Origin: Bacteroidota bacterium | GTDB taxonomy: Bacteria; Bacteroidota; Bacteroidia; Bacteroidales; Tenuifilaceae | Assembly (NCBI GenBank): GCA_029560875.1 | Contig: JAKQKB010000159.1 | Coordinates: forward strand, 34,389-98,388 | Direction: 5' to 3' | Length of the DNA: 64,000 bases | In this document: one piece after another, positions 49,450 through 58,174 of the stretch | Position numbering within the stretch: position 1 is the first letter of the stretch | How the letters are laid out: each line of letters opens with the position of its first letter | Notes under the pieces: generated by a model | The model's input: the letters and a program-made list of their open reading frames with translations, nothing else | Told to the model about the DNA's origin: nothing | The model's database searches: none | Translations under genes and position numbers: made by a program

Positions 49450-49477
49450 AAAAAGCCGGCGAAAGCCGGCTTTTTTT
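49448..49477. terminator. Bidirectional intrinsic terminator (T9SS operon / folE)
   Basis: Perfect stem GCCGGC (49455-49460) and GCCGGC (49465-49470) closed by a GAAA tetraloop, with seven A's before and seven T's after. It ends the long plus-strand unit starting at 31706. Read on the other strand it lies right at the stop of folE (49476), so it serves both convergent units. Confidence 0.93.
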
Positions 49478-50114
49478 AGTGTAACCTAATTCCTATAAGA
49501 TGTATAAACTCTTCGCGGGTTTTAATGTCAGAAAGGAATGCTCCGGTAAAAGCTGAAGTGGTTGTAACTGAGTTTTGTTTTTGAACGCCACGCATTTGCA
49601 TACACATATGGGCTGCCTCAATTACCACTGCAACACCCATTGGGTTAAGTGTTTCTTGAATGCAATCACGAATTTGCATGGTTAAGCGTTCCTGAACCTG
49701 AAGCCTTCGTGCATACGCTTCGACTACTCTGGCTATTTTGCTTAATCCAGTAATATATCCGTTGGGAATATAGGCAACATGAGCTTTTCCGTAAAACGGA
49801 ATCATGTGGTGCTCACACATCGAGTAAAGTTCAATATCCTTAACAATAACCATTTGTGGATAATCCTCCTTGAACTTTGTGGAGCGAACAATCTCAAATG
49901 GGTCAAGGTTATAGCCATGCGTAAGAAATTGTATTGCCTTTGCAACTCTTAATGGTGTCCGTTGTAAACCTTCACGGTTAACGTCTTCACCTAAAATCTC
50001 AAGAATAGCCTTATAGTGTTCTGCTAGTTTTGCTGTAGTTTCAGGATTCCATTTGTCAATTCTGGAGTAGCCTTCGTTTTCGTTTATTCCTGCTCCGCTA
50101 TTAATTATTTCCAT
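49476..50114 (-). CDS. folE: GTP cyclohydrolase I
   Basis: 212 residues, cytoplasmic. Converts GTP to 7,8-dihydroneopterin triphosphate, the entry to folate, biopterin and 7-deazaguanine pathways. Zinc ligands are visible: C100 and H103 in [15 protein letters not shown], and C171 in [12 protein letters not shown]. The substrate-binding segments [20 protein letters not shown] and [10 protein letters not shown] are intact, and the length matches type IA enzymes. It follows the pyruvoyl-tetrahydropterin synthase-like gene by 15 bp on the same strand; the enzyme encoded there uses the product of this one, so the pair forms a two-step operon. Confidence 0.97.
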   Translation of the reverse strand: MEIINSGAGINENEGYSRIDKWNPETTAKLAEHYKAILEILGEDVNREGLQRTPLRVAKAIQFLTHGYNLDPFEIVRSTKFKEDYPQMVIVKDIELYSMCEHHMIPFYGKAHVAYIPNGYITGLSKIARVVEAYARRLQVQERLTMQIRDCIQETLNPMGVAVVIEAAHMCMQMRGVQKQNSVTTTSAFTGAFLSDIKTREEFIHLIGIRLH

Positions 50115-50129
50115 TGAATTATATTTTAA

Positions 50130-50552
50130 TTACTTATCTCCAAAGTACTCTACAAAATTATTTTCAGTTTCCTGAATTTTTATACAATGCAAATTTGCTC
50201 CAAGTTTCTGAATAGGAGTCTCAAGTTCATCCCATATAGCCACGGCAAGATTCTCGGTTGATGCAAGTTTTCCACTCATAAAATCTACATCAATATTAAT
50301 GTTCTTATGGTCTAGCTTATCAATAATATGCTCCTTAATAATTTTGCTAACAGACTTTAGGTTAGCCACAAAACCTAATTTTGGATTTATTTCACCTTTA
50401 ATTGTGACGTATAGTTCAAAGTTGTGCCCGTGCCAGTTTTTGTGCGAACAGTGTCCAAAATTTTCAATGTTTTCTTGTTCGGTAAACTCTTCTCTGTACA
50501 ATCTGTGAGCAGCACTAAATCGCTCCCTGCGTGTAATGTAAGCAATGGGCAT
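50130..50552 (-). CDS. 6-pyruvoyl-tetrahydropterin synthase / QueD family enzyme, CX5HGH type
   Basis: 140 residues, cytoplasmic. Zinc-binding His are H16 (FSAAHRL), H41 and H43 (NWHGHNF); the catalytic Cys is C35. The spacing is C-x5-HGH, as in animal pyruvoyl-tetrahydropterin synthase, not C-x3-HGH as in E. coli QueD. Further segments also resemble the animal enzyme: LDHKNINIDV, STENLAVAIWDEL and ETENNFVEYFGDK. It takes dihydroneopterin triphosphate, the product of FolE encoded 15 bp downstream. By motif type, tetrahydropterin (biopterin-like) synthesis is more likely than queuosine synthesis, though many databases would call it QueD. The sepiapterin reductase step is not in the window. Confidence 0.88.
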   Translation of the reverse strand: MPIAYITRRERFSAAHRLYREEFTEQENIENFGHCSHKNWHGHNFELYVTIKGEINPKLGFVANLKSVSKIIKEHIIDKLDHKNINIDVDFMSGKLASTENLAVAIWDELETPIQKLGANLHCIKIQETENNFVEYFGDK

Positions 50553-50651
50553 TTTCCTTTAATTTTAGTATAATGTACGCATAAAATTTCGGTTAAAGAT
50601 AAAAAAAACTATATCTTTCGTACCTATGAAATCCGTTAAAAGAGATTAAAC

Positions 50652-51320
50652 TTGAAAATACTAGTTGTTGCGGCTACGGAGTTAGAGGTCAAAGGATTAT
50701 TGAAAGAACCTGCTGAAACAGGTGTACCTCATAGGCTGTTTGATGTGTCAGAAAATTCGGTTGATGTCTTAATTACAGGTGTAGGTGCTGTTCCCACAGC
50801 TTTTTGTTTGGCTCGTTTTGTTGAGGATTATGATTTCATTATAAATGTTGGCATTGCTGGGAGTTACAGTTCAAATATCAGCATTGGTCAAGTTGTTGTT
50901 GTGGATTGGGATTGCTTTGGCGATTATGGTATCGACAATAATGGTCACTTTATCTCTTTAAGTGAAGCAGGGTTTGCTAATGCATCTTCCAATGTTAATA
51001 GTTTATCAAACCCTTGGCTCAAAAAAATCGATATTCCTGAATACTTAGTTAAAGTTAGAGGCATTACACTTGGGACTGTTAGTGGTTCTGAGCAAAGTAT
51101 TGGAACGAAAAAACAACTTTGGAATCCCGATATTGAAACAATGGAGAGTGCTGCGGTGTTTTATGTTTGTTTACTTTTAAACAAACCGTTTATTTGCCTT
51201 AGGGCTATTTCAAATTTTGTTGAGTTAAGGGATAAAAGCAAGTGGCGAATAAAAGAGGCTCTTGATAATTTGAATACTGAGGTAATTAAATTTATATCCA
51301 GTAGAATTGAAATAATTTGA
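50652..51320 (+). CDS. mqnB: Futalosine hydrolase
   Basis: 222 residues from a TTG at 50652; no ATG gives the conserved N-terminus KILVVAATELEV. Nucleoside phosphorylase/hydrolase fold with GVGAVPTAFCLARF, INVGIAGSY and the purine-binding end IETMESAAVFYVCLL, then FICLRAISNFVELRDKSKW. It cleaves futalosine to dehypoxanthine futalosine and hypoxanthine in the alternative menaquinone pathway, in the cytoplasm. The assignment over other family members rests on the next gene, 9 bp downstream, which is mqnD. Other mqn genes are not in the window. Confidence 0.9.
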   Translation: MKILVVAATELEVKGLLKEPAETGVPHRLFDVSENSVDVLITGVGAVPTAFCLARFVEDYDFIINVGIAGSYSSNISIGQVVVVDWDCFGDYGIDNNGHFISLSEAGFANASSNVNSLSNPWLKKIDIPEYLVKVRGITLGTVSGSEQSIGTKKQLWNPDIETMESAAVFYVCLLLNKPFICLRAISNFVELRDKSKWRIKEALDNLNTEVIKFISSRIEII

Positions 51321-51329
51321 AAAATTTGA

Positions 51330-52160
51330 ATGATGCGACTCAAATTAAATTTTTCTACCTGTCCTAACGACACATTTATGTTCGGGGCGTTGGTTCTGGG
51401 TAAAATTGATACAAAAGGATTACAGTTTGATGTTCATTTAGCCGATATTGATGAACTTAATAAAAGTGCAGAGCAGGGAATTCCTGATATCTCTAAGCTG
51501 AGTTATGGAGCGGTTCCGTTTGTTGCAAATAATTATCAATTGCTTACCTCGGGAAGTGCATTGGGTAATGGTGTTGGACCATTAGTGGTAAGTAAAAGGA
51601 AAATTTACCCCGATGAAATTCCTTTTGCCCGAATTGCTTTACCAGGCGATCATACCACCGCTCATCTTCTTTTTAACTTAGCCTATCCGAATGTTCCCGA
51701 TAAAAAATTCTATCTTTTCTCTGATATTATGGATGTTGTTTTAAGCAACGCTGCCGATGTTGGTGTTATTATTCATGAATCACGTTTTACCTACGAAAAA
51801 AAAGGCTTGCTTAAGATTGCAGATTTGGGTGATTTTTGGGAGACTAAGACAGGTCTACCTACTCCGCTTGGCGGAATTCTTGTGCGAAGGAATTTCTCTG
51901 ATGAATTAAAAACCACATTGAATCAATTAGTTAAAGAGAGTATTGAATATGCGTTTAATAATCCAAAGGAGATAATGGGCTATGTTACTCAATATGCACA
52001 GGAAATGGATAGGGATATTATGCAAAAACATATTGATTTGTATGTAAATAAATATTCTTTGGATTTAGGTAGGAATGGCAAATTAGCAGTTATTGAATTA
52101 CTTAAATCATCCGATAGGTTAAGCCATGATTTTGACGTAAGTAATTTTTTTGTTGGTTAA
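51330..52160 (+). CDS. mqnD: 1,4-dihydroxy-6-naphthoate synthase
   Basis: 276 residues, periplasmic-binding-protein-like fold without a signal peptide. The start LNFSTCPNDTFMFGALVLGK is diagnostic of MqnD, with the motif SKLSYGAVPFV and LPTPLGGILVRR further on. It converts cyclic dehypoxanthinylfutalosine to 1,4-dihydroxy-6-naphthoate, a late step of the futalosine route to menaquinone. Its spacing of 9 bp from mqnB shows co-transcription. The organism therefore probably makes menaquinone by this route and not by the classical Men route. Confidence 0.95.
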   Translation: MMRLKLNFSTCPNDTFMFGALVLGKIDTKGLQFDVHLADIDELNKSAEQGIPDISKLSYGAVPFVANNYQLLTSGSALGNGVGPLVVSKRKIYPDEIPFARIALPGDHTTAHLLFNLAYPNVPDKKFYLFSDIMDVVLSNAADVGVIIHESRFTYEKKGLLKIADLGDFWETKTGLPTPLGGILVRRNFSDELKTTLNQLVKESIEYAFNNPKEIMGYVTQYAQEMDRDIMQKHIDLYVNKYSLDLGRNGKLAVIELLKSSDRLSHDFDVSNFFVG

Positions 52161-52256
52161 AACTCTGAAATTCAAGAAACAAATTCCATTATAAATAGTT
52201 TACTTTAAAAAAACTTCCAAGGGGATAGTTTATATTATTAACTAAATGTTAATTTT

Positions 52257-52484
52257 ATGATAAATAACGAAGGATATAGTGGACTTTATAACTATCAGAT
52301 GGAGAATATTAAAAAGCCTTTTTTTGGAAGAACTCGTCAAATAATAGATAGAATTCATTCTTTAGATGAAAAATGGTACGTGGAGTTTTGGATTGTTAGG
52401 TACTTTTTTATGGGCATAGAGGTGTATACCTACAAAAAAGAAGTCGTAAAATATACAAATGGAAATAACGAGGATAGAAAGTAA
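52257..52484 (+). CDS. Small protein of unknown function
   Basis: 75 residues (ATG 52257) with high Tyr, Phe, Trp and Lys content; segments include KKPFFGRTRQIIDRI and WYVEFWIVRYFFMGIEVYTY. No signal peptide; the aromatic segment may touch the membrane. It is followed 25 bp later by an intrinsic terminator, which supports a real transcription unit. It may share the mqn transcript or have its own promoter. No family recognised. Confidence 0.5.
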   Translation: MINNEGYSGLYNYQMENIKKPFFGRTRQIIDRIHSLDEKWYVEFWIVRYFFMGIEVYTYKKEVVKYTNGNNEDRK

Positions 52485-52508
52485 ATAGAATTAAGAGTTC
52501 ATAAAAAA

Positions 52509-52535
52509 ATGCAAGCCTATAGCTTGCATTTTTTT
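52509..52535 (+). terminator. Intrinsic terminator
   Basis: Perfect 8-bp stem ATGCAAGC (52509-52516) and GCTTGCAT (52522-52529), loop CTATA, followed by T's and preceded by A's. It separates the small ORF from the first superoxide dismutase gene. Confidence 0.88.
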
Positions 52536-52613
52536 ATGTTTAAAAATGAACATTTTCTGTTTCTGTAGGTTTTATTTGTAATGATTATAAATAATAATTT
52601 AAAAATTTGAGTT

Positions 52614-53219
52614 ATGTCTTTTCAATTACCAACATTAAAATACGAATATAAGGCATTGGAGCCTTATATTGATGCTCTTACAATGGAAATTCATCACACC
52701 AAGCATCATGGCGCTTATACAAATAATCTTAATGCCGCAATAGACGGTACGTCTATAGCGACTTTACCCATTGAGGAAATTCTAAAAGATATTTCAAAGC
52801 ATTCTCCTGCGGTCAGAAACAATGGAGGTGGTTACTACAATCACAACCTATTTTGGGAACTTATGTCTCCCAACGGAGGAGGTGAACCTTCGGGAGAGCT
52901 CCTGAAACAAATACAAAAAACTTTTGGTTCTTTCGGAGAATTCAAGGAGAAGTTTTCGGCTACAGCAGCAACACGTTTTGGCTCTGGATGGGCATGGTTG
53001 GTTATTGATAATGGTGAACTTAAAGTATTTTCTACACCTAATCAGGATAATCCTCTAATGGATGTTTCCGAGGTAAAAGGTTTTCCATTGTTAGGCTTAG
53101 ATGTTTGGGAGCATGCATACTACTTAAAGTATCAAAATAGAAGACCAGAGTATATTCAGAACTTTTGGAATGTTATAGACTGGAAAACAGTGGAAAACAG
53201 GTTTGAATCGAAATTGTAG
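52614..53219 (+). CDS. Superoxide dismutase (Mn/Fe family), Mn-like signature
   Basis: 201 residues, no signal peptide, so cytoplasmic; dismutates superoxide to oxygen and peroxide. Metal ligands: H27 ([11 protein letters not shown]), H77 ([11 protein letters not shown]), D163 and H167 ([10 protein letters not shown]). Gly at the position before YYNH, where iron enzymes have Gln, points to a manganese or cambialistic type. It has its own terminator at 53264-53294. A second, iron-type enzyme lies at 55905, with a PP2C phosphatase gene between the two. Confidence 0.93.
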   Translation: MSFQLPTLKYEYKALEPYIDALTMEIHHTKHHGAYTNNLNAAIDGTSIATLPIEEILKDISKHSPAVRNNGGGYYNHNLFWELMSPNGGGEPSGELLKQIQKTFGSFGEFKEKFSATAATRFGSGWAWLVIDNGELKVFSTPNQDNPLMDVSEVKGFPLLGLDVWEHAYYLKYQNRRPEYIQNFWNVIDWKTVENRFESKL

Positions 53220-53263
53220 TTAAATATATTTGTTTAGTTTGGTTTGGTTTATGTTTTGGTTTG

Positions 53264-53294
53264 CGGTCGGAACTTAGGTTCCGACCGTTTTTTT
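53264..53294 (+). terminator. Intrinsic terminator after the first sod
   Basis: A 10-bp perfect stem CGGTCGGAAC (53264-53273) and GTTCCGACCG (53278-53287) with loop TTAG, followed by seven T's. Confidence 0.92.
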
Positions 53295-53449
53295 ATTAAC
53301 GAAAAATATGCTCGGGTGTAAATATTATTTTTTGATAATTTCTATTGGAATCTTTACACATACCTTAAATTTTCATTAAATTGTAAATTATTTTTACTTT
53401 TTTTGACGTAATAGTTGTGTGCGGTTTTTTAATTTAAGAATCACAATAA

Positions 53450-55879
53450 ATGAGTCGAATTATTTTCTCACATAAATTCTTTCTTCTTGCATGCTTCTTT
53501 ACGGTAGCCAATTCGCAATTTATTTATGGTTCTTCGGATACAAGCAAGATTAATGGAAACATTGCTGCAATAAAAACCCTAATTGATTCTAGAGAATTCA
53601 ATGCCGCTCAAAAGTTATCGAGAGATGTTATTGGATGGTCTTTAAAAACGAATTATGAAAAAGGGGTTGCTTGGGGCAATTTTTATCTTGGACGAGCTTA
53701 CTATGAAACTTCCTCAATGGATTCTGCGGTTCATTACCTTAATGAATCGCTATCTGGGTTTAAAAAGATTTCCGATAAGCATGCCGAGGTGCAAGCCTAT
53801 TGTCAACTTGGAAACTATTACCGAAGAACAGATAGTAACGATAGTTCTATTGCATTTTATCAGCAAGCGATTTCCCTAGCCGAGACAATTAAGGATTCTT
53901 TAGGAATTGCGGAATCAATCTATGGTGTAGGAGCTACTTTGTCTCAGTTAGGAAAATATTCCGAGGCAATGGAGCACTATATTAAAGCGCTTAGCATAAA
54001 AGAGGAAATGAAGGATAGGGCAGGAACCTCTTCTGTCTTAAATAGTATCGGTGTGTTATTCTGGTATCAAGGAGATTATAGCAATGCGTTAGATTTCTTT
54101 CTTCGGGCATTACCACTTAGGATTGAAGTGAATGATTTGCAGGGAATCTCATATCAGCATAATAATATTGGATTAGTATACAGAGATATCAAGGAATACG
54201 ATAAAGCGATTTTTCATATGAAGAAATCGTGGGCAATTAAGATACAGTTAAATGATAGGCGAGGTATTTCTAATTCCTTAATGAATATCGGTTCGGTTTT
54301 TCTAATTCAGAATAAACTCGATAGTGCGTTGATCTATTTGGACCAAGCCGGAGTAATTAAAGAACAGATTAAGGATAGAGGAGGATTTGCAAATGTCAAT
54401 AGATTCAAAGGCGAAGCGTACAGGAAATTAAGGTTGCACGATAAGTCTTTGGCTTTTTTAAACAGCGCATATCTTAACTATAAGGATATTAACGAGCCCC
54501 GAGGACAAGTGGAGTCGTTGGTGCAATTGGCCATCACTTATTTTGATATCGGTCAAAAGGATAAGGCTTTTGAACTGATGGGCGACGCTGAGAAAATAGC
54601 ATTAAACTCTCAGATGATCGATATTAAAGACCAGATATACAAAAACCTTTATGAGTTTTACGATAAGCAGAGTGATTGCCAAAAAAGCCTTTATTATTAT
54701 AGGCAATATGTTGCTGTACATGATAGTATTTTGGGACAGAGTAACCTTAAAAAGATGTTAACCATACAACTTAAAGCAGAGTACGATGCGCTTATGCAAA
54801 AACACTCAGATTTAAAGGATTCTGAACTGATTGAGGTAGAGAAAGAGCGGAGAAGTAAAACTCGGTTAGCATACTTTTTCATGGGAGCATTTGGGCTAAC
54901 ATTAGTTGTGCTGGGATTATTCTTATACACTTTACGAAATAAACAAAGAGTTAATAATGAACTTGGGCATCAGCAGTTAGAAGTAGAGCGTCAAAAGCAG
55001 GTTCTAATTGAGCAGCGCGATGAGTTGGAAATTCAGAAGAATTTGGTGATATACCAACGCGATAGGATTATCAATATGCTTACCGATTTGGGAGAATCCA
55101 TTGATTATGCTAAAAAGATACAACAGGCAATCCTTCCTACATCCGCTACACTAAAACAGTTCTTTGCAGATTTCTTTATTATTTATCAACCTAAAGAATC
55201 CGTTGGTGGCGATTTTTATTGGGTGGGCAGTTGCGGAAATCAGATTGGCTTTGCTGCGGCCGATTCTACTGGGCATGGCGTTCCTGGCGGTTTTATGAGT
55301 ATGCTAGGAATATCGATGATTAACGATATGATTACACGAGAATCGGTGCATACGCCCGCAACAATTCTAGGTGCACTACGTCAAAATGTTATTAATGCCC
55401 TTGGGCAAAAGGGTGGCGAGGATGATAGCCACGATGGAATGGATATAGCATTATGTACCTACGATAAAAATACCCAAGTTTTAACCTATGCTGGAGCCAA
55501 TATTCCAATTATTATTAGTACAAATGCAACCTTTGAGCCCCACGAAAGAATTGTTACCCACTTTGATGGATTGATAGAACTCAAACCCGACAGGATGCCA
55601 ATTTCATATTTTGACAAGATGGATTCCTTCAATGAAATCAGTTTTAGATTGAATTCTGGCGACACAATTTATATGTTTTCCGATGGATTTATGGATCAGT
55701 TTGGTGGCGAGATGAGCAAAAAATTTGGTCATACTGCATTCAGAGCACTACTAAATTCAGTAAAGGGATTACCGCTTAACCAGCAAAAACAGGTCATCTG
55801 GACTTCCTTGGAAAAGTGGAAGGGTGAAACGGAAAACCAAACCGATGATATTCTTGTGATGGGAGTTAGATTATCCTAA
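53450..55879 (+). CDS. TPR sensor with PP2C (SpoIIE) serine phosphatase output
   Basis: 809 residues. Signal peptide or anchor (about 1-27), then about nine tetratricopeptide repeats in the periplasm (about 40-430; typical LGKYSEAMEHYIKALSIKEE and QGDYSNALDFFLRALPLR). One membrane helix follows (about 470-492), then a coiled coil and a PP2C/SpoIIE domain (about 573-809) with GGDFYWVG, DSTGHGVPGGF, DGMDIALC and the closing DDILVMGVRL. The architecture matches the TPR histidine kinases of this phylum with a phosphatase in place of the kinase. One difference from its two relatives in the window is ADSTGHG for ADCTGHG or IDCTGHG. It starts after a terminator and is followed 25 bp later by the second sod gene, with which it may be co-transcribed. 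Confidence 0.9.
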   Translation: MSRIIFSHKFFLLACFFTVANSQFIYGSSDTSKINGNIAAIKTLIDSREFNAAQKLSRDVIGWSLKTNYEKGVAWGNFYLGRAYYETSSMDSAVHYLNESLSGFKKISDKHAEVQAYCQLGNYYRRTDSNDSSIAFYQQAISLAETIKDSLGIAESIYGVGATLSQLGKYSEAMEHYIKALSIKEEMKDRAGTSSVLNSIGVLFWYQGDYSNALDFFLRALPLRIEVNDLQGISYQHNNIGLVYRDIKEYDKAIFHMKKSWAIKIQLNDRRGISNSLMNIGSVFLIQNKLDSALIYLDQAGVIKEQIKDRGGFANVNRFKGEAYRKLRLHDKSLAFLNSAYLNYKDINEPRGQVESLVQLAITYFDIGQKDKAFELMGDAEKIALNSQMIDIKDQIYKNLYEFYDKQSDCQKSLYYYRQYVAVHDSILGQSNLKKMLTIQLKAEYDALMQKHSDLKDSELIEVEKERRSKTRLAYFFMGAFGLTLVVLGLFLYTLRNKQRVNNELGHQQLEVERQKQVLIEQRDELEIQKNLVIYQRDRIINMLTDLGESIDYAKKIQQAILPTSATLKQFFADFFIIYQPKESVGGDFYWVGSCGNQIGFAAADSTGHGVPGGFMSMLGISMINDMITRESVHTPATILGALRQNVINALGQKGGEDDSHDGMDIALCTYDKNTQVLTYAGANIPIIISTNATFEPHERIVTHFDGLIELKPDRMPISYFDKMDSFNEISFRLNSGDTIYMFSDGFMDQFGGEMSKKFGHTAFRALLNSVKGLPLNQQKQVIWTSLEKWKGETENQTDDILVMGVRLS

Positions 55880-55904
55880 AAAAATTAACCAAAACATAGT
55901 AAAT

Positions 55905-56483
55905 ATGACACACGAATTACCAAAGTTACCCTACGCTACTGATGACTTGAAGAATGTTATTTCGTCACAAACATTTGATTTTCATTATGGAAAACATCAT
56001 CAGGCATACGTTAATAACTTAAATAACTTGATAGTTGGGACACCTTTCGAGAATGCAACCCTCGAAACAATTATTAAAGAGTCAGATGGAGGAATATTCA
56101 ACAACGGTGCTCAGGTTTGGAATCATACTTTTTACTTTGAATCATTTTCACCTAATCCCAAAACTGCACCTACTGGTCGTTTATTGCGATTAATTGAGTC
56201 GGATTACGGAACTTTATCTGAGTTTAAAGAAAAATTCAATAAGGCAGCCTTAACTCTTTTCGGTTCAGGTTGGGCTTGGTTATCGTTGAATAATCAAGGG
56301 CATTTAGAGATAAGTCAGGAGTCGAATGCTGGCAATCCACTAAGGAAAGGGCTAAAGCCCATGCTTACCTGCGATGTGTGGGAGCATGCTTACTATTTGG
56401 ATTACCAAAACCGAAGGGCTGACTATCTTCAGAAATTTTGGGAAATTCTGGACTGGAAGGTTATTGAGGAACGCTTAGGATAG
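55905..56483 (+). CDS. Superoxide dismutase, iron type
   Basis: 192 residues, cytoplasmic. Ligands: H27 (FDFHYGKHHQAYV), H74 (AQVWNHTFYFE), D157 and H161 ([10 protein letters not shown]). Gln70 in AQVWNH and the run [13 protein letters not shown] are marks of iron-dependent enzymes (SodB). It is clearly distinct from the first SOD (52614), so this is not a recent duplication. It lies 25 bp after the TPR-PP2C gene with no terminator between, and ends at a clear terminator. Confidence 0.93.
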   Translation: MTHELPKLPYATDDLKNVISSQTFDFHYGKHHQAYVNNLNNLIVGTPFENATLETIIKESDGGIFNNGAQVWNHTFYFESFSPNPKTAPTGRLLRLIESDYGTLSEFKEKFNKAALTLFGSGWAWLSLNNQGHLEISQESNAGNPLRKGLKPMLTCDVWEHAYYLDYQNRRADYLQKFWEILDWKVIEERLG

Positions 56484-56491
56484 TTTAAATT

Positions 56492-56522
56492 AACCCGATG
56501 AATTAAACGCATCGGGTTTTTT
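56492..56522 (+). terminator. Intrinsic terminator after the second sod
   Basis: A 9-bp perfect stem AACCCGATG (56492-56500) and CATCGGGTT (56510-56518) with a 9-nt loop, then T's. Confidence 0.88.
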
Positions 56523-56546
56523 GGTAGTCATAGTTGAACAAAATTT

Positions 56547-57122
56547 ATGCTTATGTTAAGTGATATTGTTAAGAGAAATAGAAGTTATAGGCGGTTTTAT
56601 CAAAATAAAACTATTGCCAGAACGGAGTTGGTCGAGCTGGTTGGTTTAGCAAGGCTTTGTCCAACAGGAAGAAACCTTCAGCCATTAAAGTACTTCATTT
56701 CCACTGATGAATTATTGAACGAAAAAATATACCCTAGCCTTGCATGGGCAGGCTATTTGAAGGATTGGGATGGACCAGTGGACGGGGAGAGACCCTCGGC
56801 ATACATAGTAGTTTTGGAGGATCAGCGAATATCTACATCAACTCAATGGGATCAGGGTATAATGGCTCAAACAATTATGCTTGGTGCTGCTGAGAAAAAT
56901 CTGGGAGGATGTATAATTGCTTCGGTACGCAAGGAGGATTTGAGTAGGGCTCTTAACTTACCAGAGCATTTAAAGGTTGTACTTGTACTGGCATTGGGCT
57001 ACCCAAAGGAGGAGGTTGTTATTGAGCAAATGCCTGACAATGGAAGCGTGGTTTACTGGCGTGATTCACAGGGTGTACATCATGTCCCCAAACGCGATTT
57101 GGATGAATTAATTGTTGGTTAG
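56547..57122 (+). CDS. Nitroreductase-family flavoprotein
   Basis: 191 residues from ATG 56547; a second ATG two codons later at 56553 is equally possible. Family marks: RNRSYRRFYQNK at the start, the FMN-contacting ARLCPTGRNLQPLKY, and DQGIMAQTIMLGAAEKNLGGC followed by VLVLALGYPKEEV. Such enzymes use NAD(P)H and FMN to reduce nitro compounds, quinones or unsaturated substrates in the cytoplasm; the substrate here is unknown. Its last 4 bp overlap the end of the convergent AmrS gene, so there is no room for a terminator between them. Confidence 0.88.
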   Translation: MLMLSDIVKRNRSYRRFYQNKTIARTELVELVGLARLCPTGRNLQPLKYFISTDELLNEKIYPSLAWAGYLKDWDGPVDGERPSAYIVVLEDQRISTSTQWDQGIMAQTIMLGAAEKNLGGCIIASVRKEDLSRALNLPEHLKVVLVLALGYPKEEVVIEQMPDNGSVVYWRDSQGVHHVPKRDLDELIVG

Positions 57123-58129
57123 TCCAGAATCGCGATTGGCCCGTACCCGCAAATTTTACAGTATCCTTTGCTGTCGAGTGCGGAAAGTGATGTGTGATAG
57201 CCTGAGCGTTTAATAACGGTTGCTGAGCAGGAAGGGCATTGCGTATTGCATCCAATCTCCTCACAGTGTAAGTTCCCCATGTAAACAAACTTAAGTTTTG
57301 TTTTGGCTAGTTCGTAAAGTTCAATCAGTGTTGAGGTTGAGGTTGGTGGAATTTGCATTTTGTAAGCAGGATAGTACTTGTTGATGTGTAGAATAGTATC
57401 TTCGCCAAGGTTTGTGGCAATCCAGCTATATATTGCCGAAGCATCATCAATATTATCGTTCTTTGTGGGTATGACCAAGAATGATATTTCTAGATGCTTG
57501 CCCGATTCCTTAATCCGCGAAAGTGTGTTTAGTACGGGATTTAACCGTCCGCCAGTGAGTTCTCTGTAAAAGTTGTCCGAGAACGATTTTAGGTCGATAT
57601 TAAAAGCATCTATTAGCTCAGTAAGTTCATCGAGTGGTTTTAGGTTGATAAAGCCATTGGAGACCATAACGTTTTTAAGCCCTTCAGTTTTTGCCAACTC
57701 GGCAGTTTGAACCATAAATTCGAAGAACATTGCGGGCTCGTTGTAGGTGTACGCAATTCCAATATTTTCGGGTAGGAATTTTGCTTTTGCAACCAAGTCG
57801 GCCGGTTGGTTATGCCTAAAACCATTACTCCGTTCCGGAACGTTCTGCGAAATTTCGTGATTCTGGCAGAATGTACACTTTAGGTTACAGCCATATCCAC
57901 CAATGGAGTATATTTTATGTCCGGGATAAAAGTGATAAAGAGGTTTTTTCTCAATGGGGTCCAAGCCCGATGAGGCAATTATTCCTGAATTCAGTATTTC
58001 GATGTTGCCATTAACATTACGACGCACGCCACAAATTCCCATTTTATCTGGTTTGATATGGCAATTATGCGGACATAGTTCACAGATTATTGAATTATCG
58101 TCGTTAGTTGTGTAGTATTTGGCAATCAT
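57119..58129 (-). CDS. amrS: AmrS, AmmeMemoRadiSam-system radical SAM protein
   Basis: 336 residues. N-terminal cysteine cluster (CELCPHNC, GICGVRR), then the radical SAM motif C81-x3-C85-x2-C88 in GYGCNLKCTFCQNHEIS, TYNEPAMFFEF and NVMVSNGFI, as in the pyruvate formate-lyase-activase-like AmrS group. The C-terminal tail adds two more CxxC pairs (CPSC, CKIC), probably a zinc or second-cluster site. The enzyme makes a 5'-deoxyadenosyl radical from SAM; the biological substrate of the group is not settled. AmrA and AmrB partners are not in the window. Confidence 0.88.
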   Translation of the reverse strand: MIAKYYTTNDDNSIICELCPHNCHIKPDKMGICGVRRNVNGNIEILNSGIIASSGLDPIEKKPLYHFYPGHKIYSIGGYGCNLKCTFCQNHEISQNVPERSNGFRHNQPADLVAKAKFLPENIGIAYTYNEPAMFFEFMVQTAELAKTEGLKNVMVSNGFINLKPLDELTELIDAFNIDLKSFSDNFYRELTGGRLNPVLNTLSRIKESGKHLEISFLVIPTKNDNIDDASAIYSWIATNLGEDTILHINKYYPAYKMQIPPTSTSTLIELYELAKTKLKFVYMGNLHCEEIGCNTQCPSCSATVIKRSGYHTSLSALDSKGYCKICGYGPIAILD

Positions 58130-58174
58130 TGGTTAGCATATTGCAAAAACAAGTTAAGCAATTATGCGCAAATA

